A stretch of DNA of 64,000 nt, from contig CANXME010002190.1 of the NCBI GenBank assembly GCA_948144175.1, positions 264,001-328,000 on the forward strand, given 5' to 3'. The position numbers and the translations under genes were made by a program. The DNA is from Closterium sp. NIES-65. Its lineage: Eukaryota; Streptophyta; Zygnematophyceae; Desmidiales; Closteriaceae. Shown here one piece after another: positions 51,249 through 64,000 of this stretch. Under the pieces are notes generated by a model. The model was not told the origin of the DNA. It ran no database searches and saw only the letters and a program-made list of their open reading frames with translations. Within the stretch, counting starts at the first letter, position 1; each line of letters begins with the position of its first letter.

Positions 51249-54200
51249 TAGGTTCAACCCACCGTGTGTTCAACCCACCGTGTGTTCAACCCACCGTGTG
51301 TTAAACCCTCCGTGTGTTCAACACACCGTGTGTTCAACCCACCGTGTGTTCAACCCACCGTGTGTTAAACCTACCGTGTGTTCAACACACCGTGTGTTCA
51401 ACACACCGTGTGTTCAACACACCGTGTGTTCAACCCACCGTGTCTTCAACCCACCGTGTGTTCAACCCACCGTGTGTTCAACCCACCGTGTGTTAAACCT
51501 ACCGTGTGTTCAACCCACCGTGTATTCAACCCACCGTGTGTTCAACCCACCGTGTGTTAAACCTACGTGTGTTCAACCCACCGTGTGTTCAACCCATTGT
51601 GTGTTCAACCCACCGTGTGTTAAACCTACCGTGTGTTCAACCCACTGTGCGTTCAACCCACCGTGAGTTAAACCCACCGTGTATTCAACCCACCGTGTGT
51701 TCAACACACCGTGTGTTCAACCCACCGTGTGTTCAACCAACCGTGTGTTAAACCCTCCGTGTGTTCAACACACCGTGTGTTCAACCCACCGTGTGTTCAA
51801 CCCACCGTGTGTTAAACCTACCGTGTGTTCAACACACCGTGTGTTCAACACACCGTGTGTTCAACCCATCTTGTGTTCAACACACCGTGTGTTCAACCCA
51901 CCGTGTGTTAAACCCACCGTGTGTTAAACCCACCGTGTGTTAAACCCACCGTGTGTTAAACCCACCGTGTGTTAAACCCACCGTGTGTTAAACCTACCGT
52001 GTGTTCAACCCACCGTGTGTTCAACCCACCGTGTGTTCAACCCACCGTGTGTTCAACCCACCGTGTGTTCAACCCTCCGTGTGTTAAACCCACCGTGTGT
52101 TCAACCCACCGTGTGTTCAACCCACCGTGTGTTAAACCCACCGTGTGTTCAACCCACAGTGTTTTCAACCCACCGTGTGTTCAACCCACCATGTGTTCAA
52201 CCCACCAAGTGTTAAACCAACCGTGTGTTCAACCCACCGTGTGTTAAACCTACCGTGTGTTGAACCTACCGTGTGTTAAACCTACCGTGTGTTCAACCCA
52301 CCGTGTGTTAAACCCACCGTGCGTTCAACCCACCGTGTGTTAAACCCACCGTGCGTTCAACCCACCGTGTGTTAAACCCACCGTGTGTTAAACCCACCGT
52401 GTGTTAAACCTACCGTGTGTTCAACCCACCGTGTGTTAAACCTACCGTGTGTTAAACCTACCGTGTGTTAAACCTACCGTGTGTTAAACCTACCATGTGT
52501 TCAACCCACCGTGTGTTAAACCCACCGTGTGTTAAACCCACCGTGTTTTCAACCCACAGTGTGTTCAACCCACTGTGTGTTAAACCTACCGTGTGTTAAA
52601 CCTACCGTGTGTTAAACCTACCGTGTGTTAAACCTACCGTGCGTTCAACCCACCGTGTGTTAAACCCACCGTGCGTTCAACCCACCGTGTGTTAAACCCA
52701 CCGCGTGTTAAACCCACCGTGTGTTAAACCTACCGTGTGTTAAACCCACCGTCTGTTAAACCTACCGTGTGTTAAACCTACCGTGTGTTAAACCTACTGT
52801 GTGTTAAACCTACCGTGCGTTCAACCTACCGTGCGTTCAACCCACCGTGTGTAAAACCCACCGTGCGTTCAACCCACCGTGTGTTAAACCCACCGTGCGT
52901 TCAACCCACCGTGTGTTAAACCCACCGTGCGTTCAACCCACCGTGCGTTCAACCCACCGTGCGTTCAACCCACCGTGTGTAAAACCCACCGTGCGTTCAA
53001 CCCACCGTGTGTTAAACCCACCGTGCGTTCAACCCACCGTGTGTTAAACCCACCGTGCGTTCAACCCACCGTGCGTTCAACCCACCGTGCGTTCAACCCA
53101 CCGTGTGTAAAACCCACCGTGCGTTCAACCCACCGTGTGTTAAACCCACCGTGCGTTCAAACCACCGTGTGTTAAACCCACCGCGTGTTAAACCCACCGT
53201 GTGTTAAACCCACCGTGTGTTAAACCTACCGTGTGTTAAACCCACCGTGTGTTAAACCTACCGTGTGTTAGACCTACCGTGTGTTAAACCTACTGTGTGT
53301 TAAACCTACCGTGTGTTAAATCTACCGTGTGTTCAACCCACCGTGTGTTAAACCCACCGTGTGTTAAACCCACCGTGTCTTCAACCCACCGTGTGTTCAG
53401 CCCACCGTGTGTTAAACCTACCGTGTGTTCAACCCACCGTGTGTTAAACCTACCGTGTGTTAAACCTACCGTGTGTTTAACCTTCCGTGTGTTAAACCTA
53501 CCGTGTGTTCAACCCACCGTGTGTTAAACCCACCGTGCGTTCAACCCACCGTGCGTTAAACCCACCGTGCGTTCAACCCACCGTGTGTTAAACCCTCCGC
53601 GTGTTAAACCCACCGTGTGTTAAACCCACCGTGTGTTAAACCCACAGTGTGTTAAACCCACCGTGTGTTAAACCTACCGTGTGTTCAACCCACCGTGTGT
53701 TAAACCTACCGTGTGTTAAACCTACCGTGTGTTAAACCTACCGTGTGAAAAACCTACCGTGTGTTAAACCTACCGTGTGTTCAACCCACCGTGTGTTAAA
53801 CCCACCGTGTGTTAAACCCACCGTGTGTTCAACCCACCGTGTGTTCAACCCACCGTGTGTTAAACCTACGTGTGTTCAACCCACCGTGTGTTCAACCCAC
53901 CGTGTGTTCAACCCACCGTGTGTTAAACCTACCGTGTGTTCAAGTGTGTTCAACCCGCCGTGTGTTAAACCTACCGTGTGTTCAACCCACCGTGTGTTCA
54001 ACCCACCGTGTGTTCAACCCACTGTGTGTTCAACCCACCGTGTGTTAAACCAGCCGTGTGTTCAACCCACCGTGTGTTAAACATACCGTGTGTTAAACCT
54101 ACCGTGTGTTAAACCTACCGTGTGTTAAACCTACCGTGTGTTCAACCCACCGTGTGTTAAACCCACCGTGCGTTCAACCCACCGTGTGTTAAACCCACCG

Positions 54201-54609
54201 TGCGTTAAACCCACCGTGTGTTAAACCTACCGTGTGTTCAACCCACCGTGTGTTCAACCCACCGTGTGTTCAACGCACCGTGTGTTCAACCCACCGTGTG
54301 TTAAACCCACCGTGTGTTCAACCCACCGTGTGTTCAACCCACCGTGTGTTAAACCTACGTGTGTTCAACCCACCGAGTGTTCAACCCACCGTGTGTTAAA
54401 CCAACCGTGTGTTCAACCCACCGTGTGTTGAACCCACCGTGCGTTCAACCCACCGTGTGTTAAACCCACCGTGCGTTCAACCCACCGTGTGTTCAACCCA
54501 CCGTGTGTTTAACCTACCGTGTGTTCAACCCACCGTGTGTTAAACCCACCGTGCGTTCAACCCACCGTGTGTTAAACCCACCGTGCGTTCAACCCACCGT
54601 CTGTTAAAC

Positions 54610-57600
54610 CCACCGCGTGTTAAACCCACCGTGTGTTAAACCCACCGTGTGTTAAACCCACCGTGTGTTAAACCCACCGTGTGTTAAACCTACCGTGTGT
54701 TCAACCCACCGTGTGTTAAACCTACCGTGTGTTAAACCTACCGTGTGTTAAACCTACCGTGTGTTAAACCTACCGTGTGTTAAACCTACCGTGTGTTCAA
54801 CCCACCGTGTGTTAAACCTACCGTGTGTTAAACCTACCGTGTGTTCAACCCACCGTGTGTTAAACCCACCGTGTGTTAAACCCACCGTGTTTTCAACCCA
54901 CCGTGTGTTCAACCCACCGTGTGTTAAACCTACCGTGTGTTAAACCTACCGTGTGTTAAACCTACCGTGTGTTAAACCTACCGTGCGTTCAACCCACCGT
55001 GTGTTAAACCCACCGTGTGTTAATCCCACCGTGTGTTAAACCCACCGTGTGTTAAACCCACCGTGTGTTAAACCTACCGTGTGTTAAACCTACCGTGTGT
55101 TAAACCTACCGTGTGTTAAACCTACCGTGTGTTAAACCTACCGTGTGTTAAACCTACCGTGTGTTCAACCCACTGTGTGTTAAACCCACCGTGTGTTAAA
55201 CCCACCGTGTGTTCAACCCACCGTGTGTTCAACCCACCGTGTGTTAAACCTACGTGTGTTCAACCCACCGTGTGTTCAACCCACCGTGTGTTCAACCCAC
55301 CGTGTGTTAAACCTACCGTGTGTTCAAGTGTGTTCAACCCGCCGTGTGTTAAACCTACCGTGTGTTCAACCCACCGTGTGTTCAACCCACCGTGTGTTCA
55401 ACCCACCGTGTGTTCAACCCACCGTGCGTTAAACAAACCGTGTGTTCAACCCACCGTGTGTTAAACATACCGTGTGTTAAACCTACCGTGTGTTAAACCT
55501 ACCGTGTGTTAAACCTACCGTGTGTTCAACCCACCGTGTGTTAAATCCACCGTGCGTTCAACCCACCGTGTGTTAAACCCACCGTGCGTTCAACCCACCG
55601 TGTGTTAAACCCACCGTGTGTTCAACCCACTGTGTGTTCAACCCACCGTGTGTTAAACCTACCGTGTGTTCAACCCACTGTGTGTTAAACCTACCGTGTG
55701 TTAAACCTACCGTGTGTTAAACCTACCGTGTGTTAAACCTACCGTGTGTTCAACCCACCGTGTGTTAAACCCACCGTGCGTTCAACCCACCGTGTGTTAA
55801 ACCCACCGTGCGTTCAACCCACCGTGTGTTAAACCCACCGCGTGTTAAACCCACCGTGTGTTAAACCCACCGTGTGTTAAACCCACCGTGCGTTAAACCC
55901 ACCGTGTGTTAAACCTACCGTGTGTTCAACCCACCGTGTGTTAAACCTACCGTGTGTTAAACCTACCGTGTGTTAAACCTACCGTGTGTTAAACCGACCG
56001 TGTGTTCAACCCACTGTGTGTTAAACCCAACGTGTGTTAAACCCACCGTGTTTTCAACCCACCGTGTGTTCAACCCACCGTGTGTTAAACCCACCGCGTG
56101 TTAAACCCACCGTGTGTTAAACCCACCGTGTGTTAAACCCACCGTGCGTTAAACCCACCGTGTGTTAAACCTACCGTGTGTTCAACCCACCGTGTGTTAA
56201 ACCTACCGTGTGTTAAACCTACCGTGTGTTAAACCTACCGTGTGTTAAACCTACCGTGTGTTCAACCCACCGTGTGTTAAACCTACCGTGTGTTAAACCT
56301 ACCGTGTGTTCAACCCACCGTGTGTTAAACCCACCGTGTGTTAAACCCACCGTGTTTTCAACCCACCGTGTGTTCAACCCACCGTGTGTTAAACCTACCG
56401 TGTGTTAAACCTACCGTGTGTTAAACCTACCGTGTGTTAAACCTACCGTGCGTTCAACCCACCGTGTGTTAAACCCACCGTGTGTTAATCCCACCGTGTG
56501 TTAAACCCACCGTGTGTTAAACCCACCGTGTGTTAAACCTACCGTGTGTTAAACCTACCGTGTGTTAAACCTACCGTGTGTTAAACCTACCGTGTGTTAA
56601 ACCTACCGTGTGTTAAACCTACCGTGTGTTCAACCCACTGTGTGTTAAACCCACCGTGTGTTAAACCCACCGTGTGTTCAACCCACCGTGTGTTCAACCC
56701 ACCGTGTGTTAAACCTACGTGTGTTCAACCCACCGTGTGTTCAACCCACCGTGTGTTCAACCCACCGTGTGTTAAACCTACCGTGTGTTCAAGTGTGTTC
56801 AACCCGCCGTGTGTTAAACCTACCGTGTGTTCAACCCACCGTGTGTTCAACCCACCGTGTGTTCAACCCACCGTGTGTTCAACCCACCGTGCGTTAAACA
56901 AACCGTGTGTTCAACCCACCGTGTGTTAAACATACCGTGTGTTAAACCTACCGTGTGTTAAACCTACCGTGTGTTAAACCTACCGTGTGTTCAACCCACC
57001 GTGTGTTAAATCCACCGTGCGTTCAACCCACCGTGTGTTAAACCCACCGTGCGTTCAACCCACCGTGTGTTAAACCCACCGTGTGTTCAACCCACTGTGT
57101 GTTCAACCCACCGTGTGTTAAACCTACCGTGTGTTCAACCCACTGTGTGTTAAACCTACCGTGTGTTAAACCTACCGTGTGTTAAACCTACCGTGTGTTA
57201 AACCTACCGTGTGTTCAACCCACCGTGTGTTAAACCCACCGTGCGTTCAACCCACCGTGTGTTAAACCCACCGTGCGTTCAACCCACCGTGTGTTAAACC
57301 CACCGCGTGTTAAACCCACCGTGTGTTAAACCCACCGTGTGTTAAACCCACCGTGCGTTAAACCCACCGTGTGTTAAACCTACCGTGTGTTCAACCCACC
57401 GTGTGTTAAACCTACCGTGTGTTAAACCTACCGTGTGTTAAACCTACCGTGTGTTAAACCGACCGTGTGTTCAACCCACTGTGTGTTAAACCCAACGTGT
57501 GTTAAACCCACCGTGTTTTCAACCCACCGTGTGTTCAACCCACCGTGTGTTAAACCCACCGCGTGTTAAACCCACCGTGTGTTAAACCCACCGTGTGTTA

Positions 57601-57690
57601 AACCCACCGTGCGTTAAACCCACCGTGTGTTAAACCTACCGTGTGTTCAACCCACCGTGTGTTAAACCTACCGTGTGTTAAACCTACCGT
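54610..57690 (+). repeat. Higher-order duplication, 1,465-bp period
   Basis: The variant order of 16-bp units from about 54,750 to 56,220 is repeated at +1,465 bp, including the truncated-unit marker (55324 and 56789). The match continues to about 57,690, then fails. 1,465 is not a multiple of 16, so the copy junction is out of register. Confidence 0.9.
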
Positions 57691-59677
57691 GTGTTAAACA
57701 TACCGTGTGTTAAACCGACCGTGTGTTCAACCCACTGTGTGTTAAACCCAACGTGTGTTAAACCCACCGTGTTTTCAACCCACCGTGTGTTCAACCCACC
57801 GTGTGTTAAACCTACCGTGTGTTAAACCTACCGTGTGTTAAACCTACCGTGTGTTAAACCTACCGTGTGTTCAACCCACCGTGTGTTAAACCCACCGTGC
57901 GTTCAACCCACCGTGTGTTAAACCTAAACCCACCGCGTGTTAAACCCACCGTGTGTTAAACCCACCGTGTGTTAAACCCACCGTGTGTTAAACCCACCGT
58001 GTGTTAAACCTACCGTGTGTTAAACCTACCGTGTGTTAAACCTACCGAGTGTTAAACCTACCGTGTGTTAAATCTACCGTGTGTTCAACCCACCGTGTGT
58101 AAAACCCACCGTGTGTTAAACCCACTGTGTTTTCAACCCACCGTGTGTTCAACCCACCGTGTGTTAAACCTACCGTGTGTTCAACCCACCGTGTGTTAAA
58201 CCTACCGTGTGTTAAACCTACCGTGTGTTAAACCTACCGTGTGTTAAACCTAACGTGTGTTCAACCCACCGTGTGTTAAACCCACCGTGCGTTCAACCCA
58301 CCGTGTGTTAAACCCACCGTGCGTTCAACCCACCGTGTGTTAAACCCACCGCGTGTTAAACCCACCGTGTGTTAAACCCACCGTGTGTTAAATCCACCGT
58401 GTGTTAAACCCACCGTGTGTTAAACCTACCGTGTGTTCAACCCACCGTGTGTTAAACCTACCGTGTGTTAAACCTACCGTGTGTTAAACCGACCGTGTGT
58501 TAAACCGACCGTGTGTTCAACCCACGTGTGTTAAACCCAACGTGTGTTAAACCCACCGTGTTTTCAACCCACCGTGTGTTCAACCCACCGTGTGTTAAAC
58601 CTACCGTGTGTTAAACCTACCGTGTGTTAAACCCACCGTGTGTTAAACCTACCGTGCGTTCAACCCACCGTGTGTTAAACCCACCGTGCGTTCAACCCAC
58701 CGTGTGTTAAACCCACCGTGCGTTCAACCCACCGTGTGTTAAACCCACCGCGTGTTAAACCCACTGTGTGTTAAACCCACCGTGTGTTAAACCCACCGTG
58801 TGTTAAACCCACCGTGTGTTAAACCTACCGTGTGTTCAACCCACCGTGTGTTAAACCTACCGTGTGTTAAACCTACCGTGTGTTAAACCTACCGTGTGTT
58901 AAACCTACCGTGTGTTCAACCTACCGTGTGTTAAACCCACCGTGCGTTCAACCCACCGTGTGTTAAACCCACCGTGCGTTCAACCCACCGTGTGTTAAAC
59001 CCACCGCGTGTTAAACCCACCGTGTGTTAAACCCACCGTGTGTTAAACCCACCGTGTGTTAAACCCACCGTGTGTTAAACCACCGTGTGTTCAACCCACC
59101 GTGTGTTAAACCTACCGTGTGTTAAACCTACCGTGTGTTAAACCTACCGTGTGTTCAACCCACCGTGTGTTAAACCCACCGTGTGTTCAACCCACCGTGT
59201 TTTCAACCCACCGTGTGTTCAACCCACCGTGTGTTAAACCTACCGTGTGTTAAACCTACCGTGTGTTAAACCTACCGTGTGTTAAACCTACCGTGTGTTA
59301 AACCCACCGCGTGTTAAACCCACCGTGTGTTAAACCCACCGTGTGTTAAACCCACCGTGTTTTCAACCCACCGTGTGTTCAACCCACCGTGTGTTAAACC
59401 TACTGTGTGTTAAACCTACCGTGTGTTAAACCTACCGTGTGTTAATCCTACCGTGCGTTCAACCCACCGTGTGTTAAACCCACCGTGCGTTCAACCCACC
59501 GTGTGTTAAACCCCATCGTGCGTTCAACCCACCGTGTGTTAAACCCACCGCGTGTTAAACCCACCGTGTGTTAAACCCACCGTGTGTTAAACCCACCGTG
59601 TGTTAAACCCACCGTGTTTTCAACCCACCGTGTGTTCAACCCACCGTGTGTTAAAGCTACCGTGTGTTAAACCTACC

Positions 59678-62600
59678 GTGCGTTCAACCCACCGTGTGTT
59701 AAACCCACCGTGCGTTCAACCTACCGTGTGTTAAACCCACCGTGTGTTAAACCCACCGTGTGTTAAACCTACAGTGTGTTCAACCCACCATGTGTTAAAC
59801 CTACCGTGTGTTAAACCTACCGTGTGTTAAACCTACCGTGTGTTCAACCCACCGTGTGTTAAACCCACCGTGTGTTAAAGCCACCGTGTTTTCAACCCAC
59901 CGTGTGTTCAACCCACCGTGTGTTAAACCTACCGTGTGTTAAACCTACCGTGTGTTAAACCTACCGTGTGTTAAACCTACCGTGCGTTCAACCCACCGTG
60001 TGTTAAACCCACCGTGCGTTCAACCCACCGTGTGTTAAACCCACCGTGCGTTCAACCCACGGTGTATTAAACCCACCGTGCGTTCAACCCACCGTGTGTT
60101 AAACCTACCGTGCGTTCAACCCACCGTGTGTTAAACCCTCCGTGTGTTCAACACACCGTGTGTTCAACCCACCGTGTGTTCAACCCACCGTGTGTTAAAC
60201 CCTCCGTGTGTTCAACACACCGTGTGTTCAACCCACCGTGTGTTCAACCCACCGTGTGTTAAACCTACCGTGTGTTCAACACACCGTATGTTCAACACAC
60301 CGTGTGTTCAACCCACCGTGTCTTCAACCCACCGTGCGTTCAACCCACTGTGTGTTCAACCCACCGTGTGTTAAACCTACCGTGTGTTCAACCCACCGTG
60401 TGTTCAATCCACCGTGTGTTCAACCCACCGTGTGTTAAACCTACGTGTGTTCAACCCACCGTGTGTTGAACCCACCGTGTGTTCAACCCACCGTGTGTTA
60501 AACCTACCGTATGTTCAACCCACTGTGCGTTCAACCCACCGTGTGTTCAACCCACCGTGAGTTAAACCCACCGTGTATTCAACCCACCGTGTGTTCAACA
60601 CACCGTGTGTTCAACCCACCGTGTGTTCAACCAACCGTGTGTTAAACCCTCCGTATGTTCAACACACCGTGTGTTCAACCCACCGTGTGTTCAACCCACA
60701 GTGTGTTCAACACACCGTGTGTTCAACCCATCTTGTGTTCAACACACCGTGTGTTCAACCCACCGTGTGTTAAACCCACCGTGTGTTAAACCCACCGTGT
60801 GTTAAACCCACCGTGTGTTAAACCCACCGTGTGTTCAACCCACCGTGTGTTAAACCTACCGTGTGTTCAACCCACCGTGTGTTCAACCCACCGTGTGTTC
60901 AACCCACCGTGTGTTAAACCCACCGTGTGTTCAACCCTCCGTGTGTTAAACCTACGGTGTGTTCAACCCACCGTGTGTTCAACCCACCGTGTGTTCAACC
61001 CACCGTGTTTTCAACCCACCGTGTGTTCAACCCACCATGTGTTCAACCCACCAAGTGTTAAACCCACCGTTTGTTCAACCCACTGTGTGTTCAACACACC
61101 GTGTGTTCAACCCACCGTGTGTTCAACCTTCCGTGTGTTCAACCCACCGTGTGTTCAACCCACCGTGTGTTAAACGTACTGTCTGTTCAACCCACCGTGT
61201 GTTCAACCCACCGTGTGTTAAACCTACGTGTGTTCAACCCACCGTGTGTTCAACCCACCGTGTGTTCAACCCACCGTGTGTTAGACCTACCGTGTGTTCA
61301 AGTGTGTTCAACCCACCGTGTGTTCAACCCACCGTGTGTTCAGCCCACCGTGTGTTCAACCCATCGTGTGTTCAACACACCGTGTGTTCAACCCAGCGTG
61401 TGTTGAACCTGCCGTGTGTTAAACCTACCGTGTGTTCAACCCACCGTGTGTTCAACCCACCGTGTGTTCAACCCACCGTGTGTTCAACCCACCGTGTGTT
61501 AAACCAACCGTGTGTTCAACCCACCGTGTGTTAAACCTACCGTGAGTTAAACCTACCGTGTGTTAAACCTACTGTGTGTTAAACCTACCGTGTGTTCAAC
61601 CCACCGTGTGTTAAACCGACCGTGCGTTCAACCCACCGTGTGTTAAACCCACCGTGCGTTCAACCCACCGTGTGTTAAATTCACCGCGTGTTAAACCCAC
61701 GGTGTGTTAAACCCACCGTGTGTTAAACCCACCGTATGTTAAACCCACCGTGTGTTAAACCTACCGTGTGTTCAACCCACCGTGTGTTCAACCCACCGTG
61801 TGTTAAACCTACCGTGTGTTAAAGCTACCGTGTGTTAAACCTACCGTGTGTTAAACCTACTGTGTGTTCAACCCACCGTGTGTTAAACCCACCGTGTGTT
61901 AAACCCACCGTGTTTTCAACCCACCGTGTGTTCAACCCACCGTGTGTTAAACCTACCGTGTGTTAAACCTACCGTGTGTTAAACCCACCGTGTGTTAAAC
62001 CCACCGTGTGTTAAACCCACCGTGCGTTCAACCCACCGTGTGTTAAACCCACCGTGCGTTCAACCCACCGTGTGTTAAACCCACCGTGCGTTCAACCCAC
62101 CGTGTGTTAAACCCACCGCGTGTTAAACCCACCGTGTGTTAAACCCACCGTGTGTTAAACCCACCGTGTGTTAAACCCACCGTGTGTTAAACCTACCGTG
62201 TGTTAAACCTACCGTGTGTTAAACCTACCGTGTGTTAAACCTACCGTGTGTTATACCTACCGTGTGTTAAACCTACCGTGTGTTCAACCCACCGTGTGTT
62301 AAACCCACCATGTGTTAAACCCACCGTGTTTTCAACCCACCGTGTGTTCAACCCACTGTGTGTTAAACCTACCGTGTGTTCAACCCACCGTGTGTTAAAC
62401 CTACCATGTGTCAAACCTACCGTGTCTTAAACCTACCGTGTGTTAAACCTACCGTGTGTTCAACCCACCGTGTGTTAAACCCATCGTGCGTTCAACCCAC
62501 CGTGTGTTAAACCCACCGTGCGTTCAACCTACCGTGTGTTAAACCCACCGTGTGTTAAACCCACCGTGTGTTAAACCTACAGTGTGTTCAACCCACCATG

Positions 62601-64000
62601 TGTTAAACCTACCGTGTGTTAAACCTACCGTGTGTTAAACCTACCGTGTGTTCAACCCACCGTGTGTTAAACCCACCGTGTGTTAAAGCCACCGTGTTTT
62701 CAACCCACCGTGTGTTCAACCCACCGTGTGTTAAACCTACCGTGTGTTAAACCTACCGTGTGTTAAACCTACCGTGTGTTAAACCTACCGTGCGTTCAAC
62801 CCACCGTGTGTTAAACCCACCGTGCGTTCAACCCACCGTGTGTTAAACCCACCGTGCGTTCAACCCACGGTGTATTAAACCCACCGTGCGTTCAACCCAC
62901 CGTGTGTTAAACCTACCGTGCGTTCAACCCACCGTGTGTTAAACCCTCCGTGTGTTCAACACACCGTGTGTTCAACCCACCGTGTGTTCAACCCACCGTG
63001 TGTTAAACCCTCCGTGTGTTCAACACACCGTGTGTTCAACCCACCGTGTGTTCAACCCACCGTGTGTTAAACCTACCGTGTGTTCAACACACCGTATGTT
63101 CAACACACCGTGTGTTCAACCCACCGTGTCTTCAACCCACCGTGCGTTCAACCCACTGTGTGTTCAACCCACCGTGTGTTAAACCTACCGTGTGTTCAAC
63201 CCACCGTGTGTTCAATCCACCGTGTGTTCAACCCACCGTGTGTTAAACCTACGTGTGTTCAACCCACCGTGTGTTGAACCCACCGTGTGTTCAACCCACC
63301 GTGTGTTAAACCTACCGTATGTTCAACCCACTGTGCGTTCAACCCACCGTGTGTTCAACCCACCGTGAGTTAAACCCACCGTGTATTCAACCCACCGTGT
63401 GTTCAACACACCGTGTGTTCAACCCACCGTGTGTTCAACCAACCGTGTGTTAAACCCTCCGTATGTTCAACACACCGTGTGTTCAACCCACCGTGTGTTC
63501 AACCCACAGTGTGTTCAACACACCGTGTGTTCAACCCATCTTGTGTTCAACACACCGTGTGTTCAACCCACCGTGTGTTAAACCCACCGTGTGTTAAACC
63601 CACCGTGTGTTAAACCCACCGTGTGTTAAACCCACCGTGTGTTCAACCCACCGTGTGTTAAACCTACCGTGTGTTCAACCCACCGTGTGTTCAACCCACC
63701 GTGTGTTCAACCCACCGTGTGTTAAACCCACCGTGTGTTCAACCCTCCGTGTGTTAAACCTACGGTGTGTTCAACCCACCGTGTGTTCAACCCACCGTGT
63801 GTTCAACCCACCGTGTTTTCAACCCACCGTGTGTTCAACCCACCATGTGTTCAACCCACCAAGTGTTAAACCCACCGTTTGTTCAACCCACTGTGTGTTC
63901 AACACACCGTGTGTTCAACCCACCGTGTGTTCAACCTTCCGTGTGTTCAACCCACCGTGTGTTCAACCCACCGTGTGTTAAACGTACTGTCTGTTCAACC
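59678..64000 (+). repeat. Higher-order duplication, 2,808-bp offset
   Basis: About 1.5 kb at 59,678-61,192 recurs at 62,486-64,000 with all variant units compared in the same order. The copy is cut by the window end, so its full length is unknown. The start of the satellite (51,260-52,250) resembles the same block more loosely. Confidence 0.9.

Larger units (their letters stand above)
51249..64000 (+). repeat. 16-bp satellite, about 800 copies, continuing past the window
   Basis: Unit CCGTGTGTTMAACCCA (M is A or C), with C/T variation in ACCCA versus ACCTA and GTGTG versus GTGCG or GCGTG. The junction with the hexamer array at about 51248 is abrupt. Truncated units such as TTCAAGTGTGTTCAACCC (53941, 55324, 56789, about 61290) act as markers. 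Nothing else is present in this 12.7 kb. Confidence 0.98.

Noticed and set aside
43970..51273. Giant ORFs on both strands (up to about 2,400 residues) of RP, ST, HV, RG, DV or TW dipeptides
   Set aside because: The hexamer units cannot form stop codons in any frame, so open frames are automatic. Frames overlap on both strands and switch dipeptide at each phase-shifting insert.
51249..64000. Dozens of small Cys/Pro-rich ORFs in the 16-bp satellite
   Set aside because: They are translations of the satellite unit in shifting frames, with no start context or splice sites, and end wherever a TTAAAC variant creates a stop.
51249..64000. CRISPR array
   Set aside because: Repeats are contiguous with no unique spacers, and the context is eukaryotic.
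51249..64000. Telomere repeat (AAACCCT-like strings occur in the units)
   Set aside because: The period is 16 bp, not 7. Only fragments such as TTAAACCCT resemble the plant telomere.

Overview
This is a nuclear window from a streptophyte green organism. Four things point there: a plastid-type biotin carboxylase with a transit peptide, a DUF3133 (EDR4 / 'extra-large G-like') zinc-ribbon gene, a plant-type CofD-like gene, and LTR elements primed by initiator-Met tRNA. The very GC-rich coding sequence, long low-complexity protein tails, C-rich polypyrimidine tracts and heavy minisatellite load suggest a charophyte alga, perhaps a zygnematophyte such as Closterium. That genus-level placement is inference only. 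All gene models were built by hand from reading frame, splice-site phase and recognised family motifs; no search was run.

Region 1 (1-27 kb) is gene-dense. In order: a CAMK-type Ser/Thr kinase with a very long disordered tail (minus, 103-4547); a weak secreted-protein ORF (minus, 4743-5402); the 12-exon biotin carboxylase subunit of plastid acetyl-CoA carboxylase (plus, 6320-11412); an unrecognised 1,884-residue coiled-coil protein (minus, 12213-18832); and a six-exon DUF3133 zinc-ribbon protein of 1,489 residues (minus, 19370-26784). Splice phases agree at every junction in the kinase, carboxylase, coiled-coil and DUF3133 models. Introns of the carboxylase and DUF3133 genes carry tandem arrays, several of which repeat the exon-intron boundary itself.

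Region 2 (27-38 kb) has one poorly resolved plus-strand gene (last exon 28532-28948) followed by mobile DNA. This includes a composite TIR element with TTA target duplications and a nested TA-flanked MITE, a TRIM-like LTR element with perfect 5-bp target duplications (31315-32757), and a complete-ended but frame-broken Ty3/Gypsy chromovirus on the minus strand (32789-38084). The two LTR elements lie 31 bp apart.

Region 3 (38-44 kb) is a decaying CofD/UPF0052-like gene (plus strand). Its exons can be followed by family similarity, but at least two single-base frame defects, an unresolved segment and a missing C-terminus make it a probable pseudogene. It runs into a 181-bp satellite.

Region 4 (44-64 kb) is satellite only. 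A roughly 7.2-kb GG[A/T]CG[T/C] hexamer array joins abruptly to at least 12.7 kb of a 16-bp satellite that continues past the window edge. The latter contains higher-order duplications at exact offsets of 1,465 and 2,808 bp. The many long open frames here are artefacts of the repeats.
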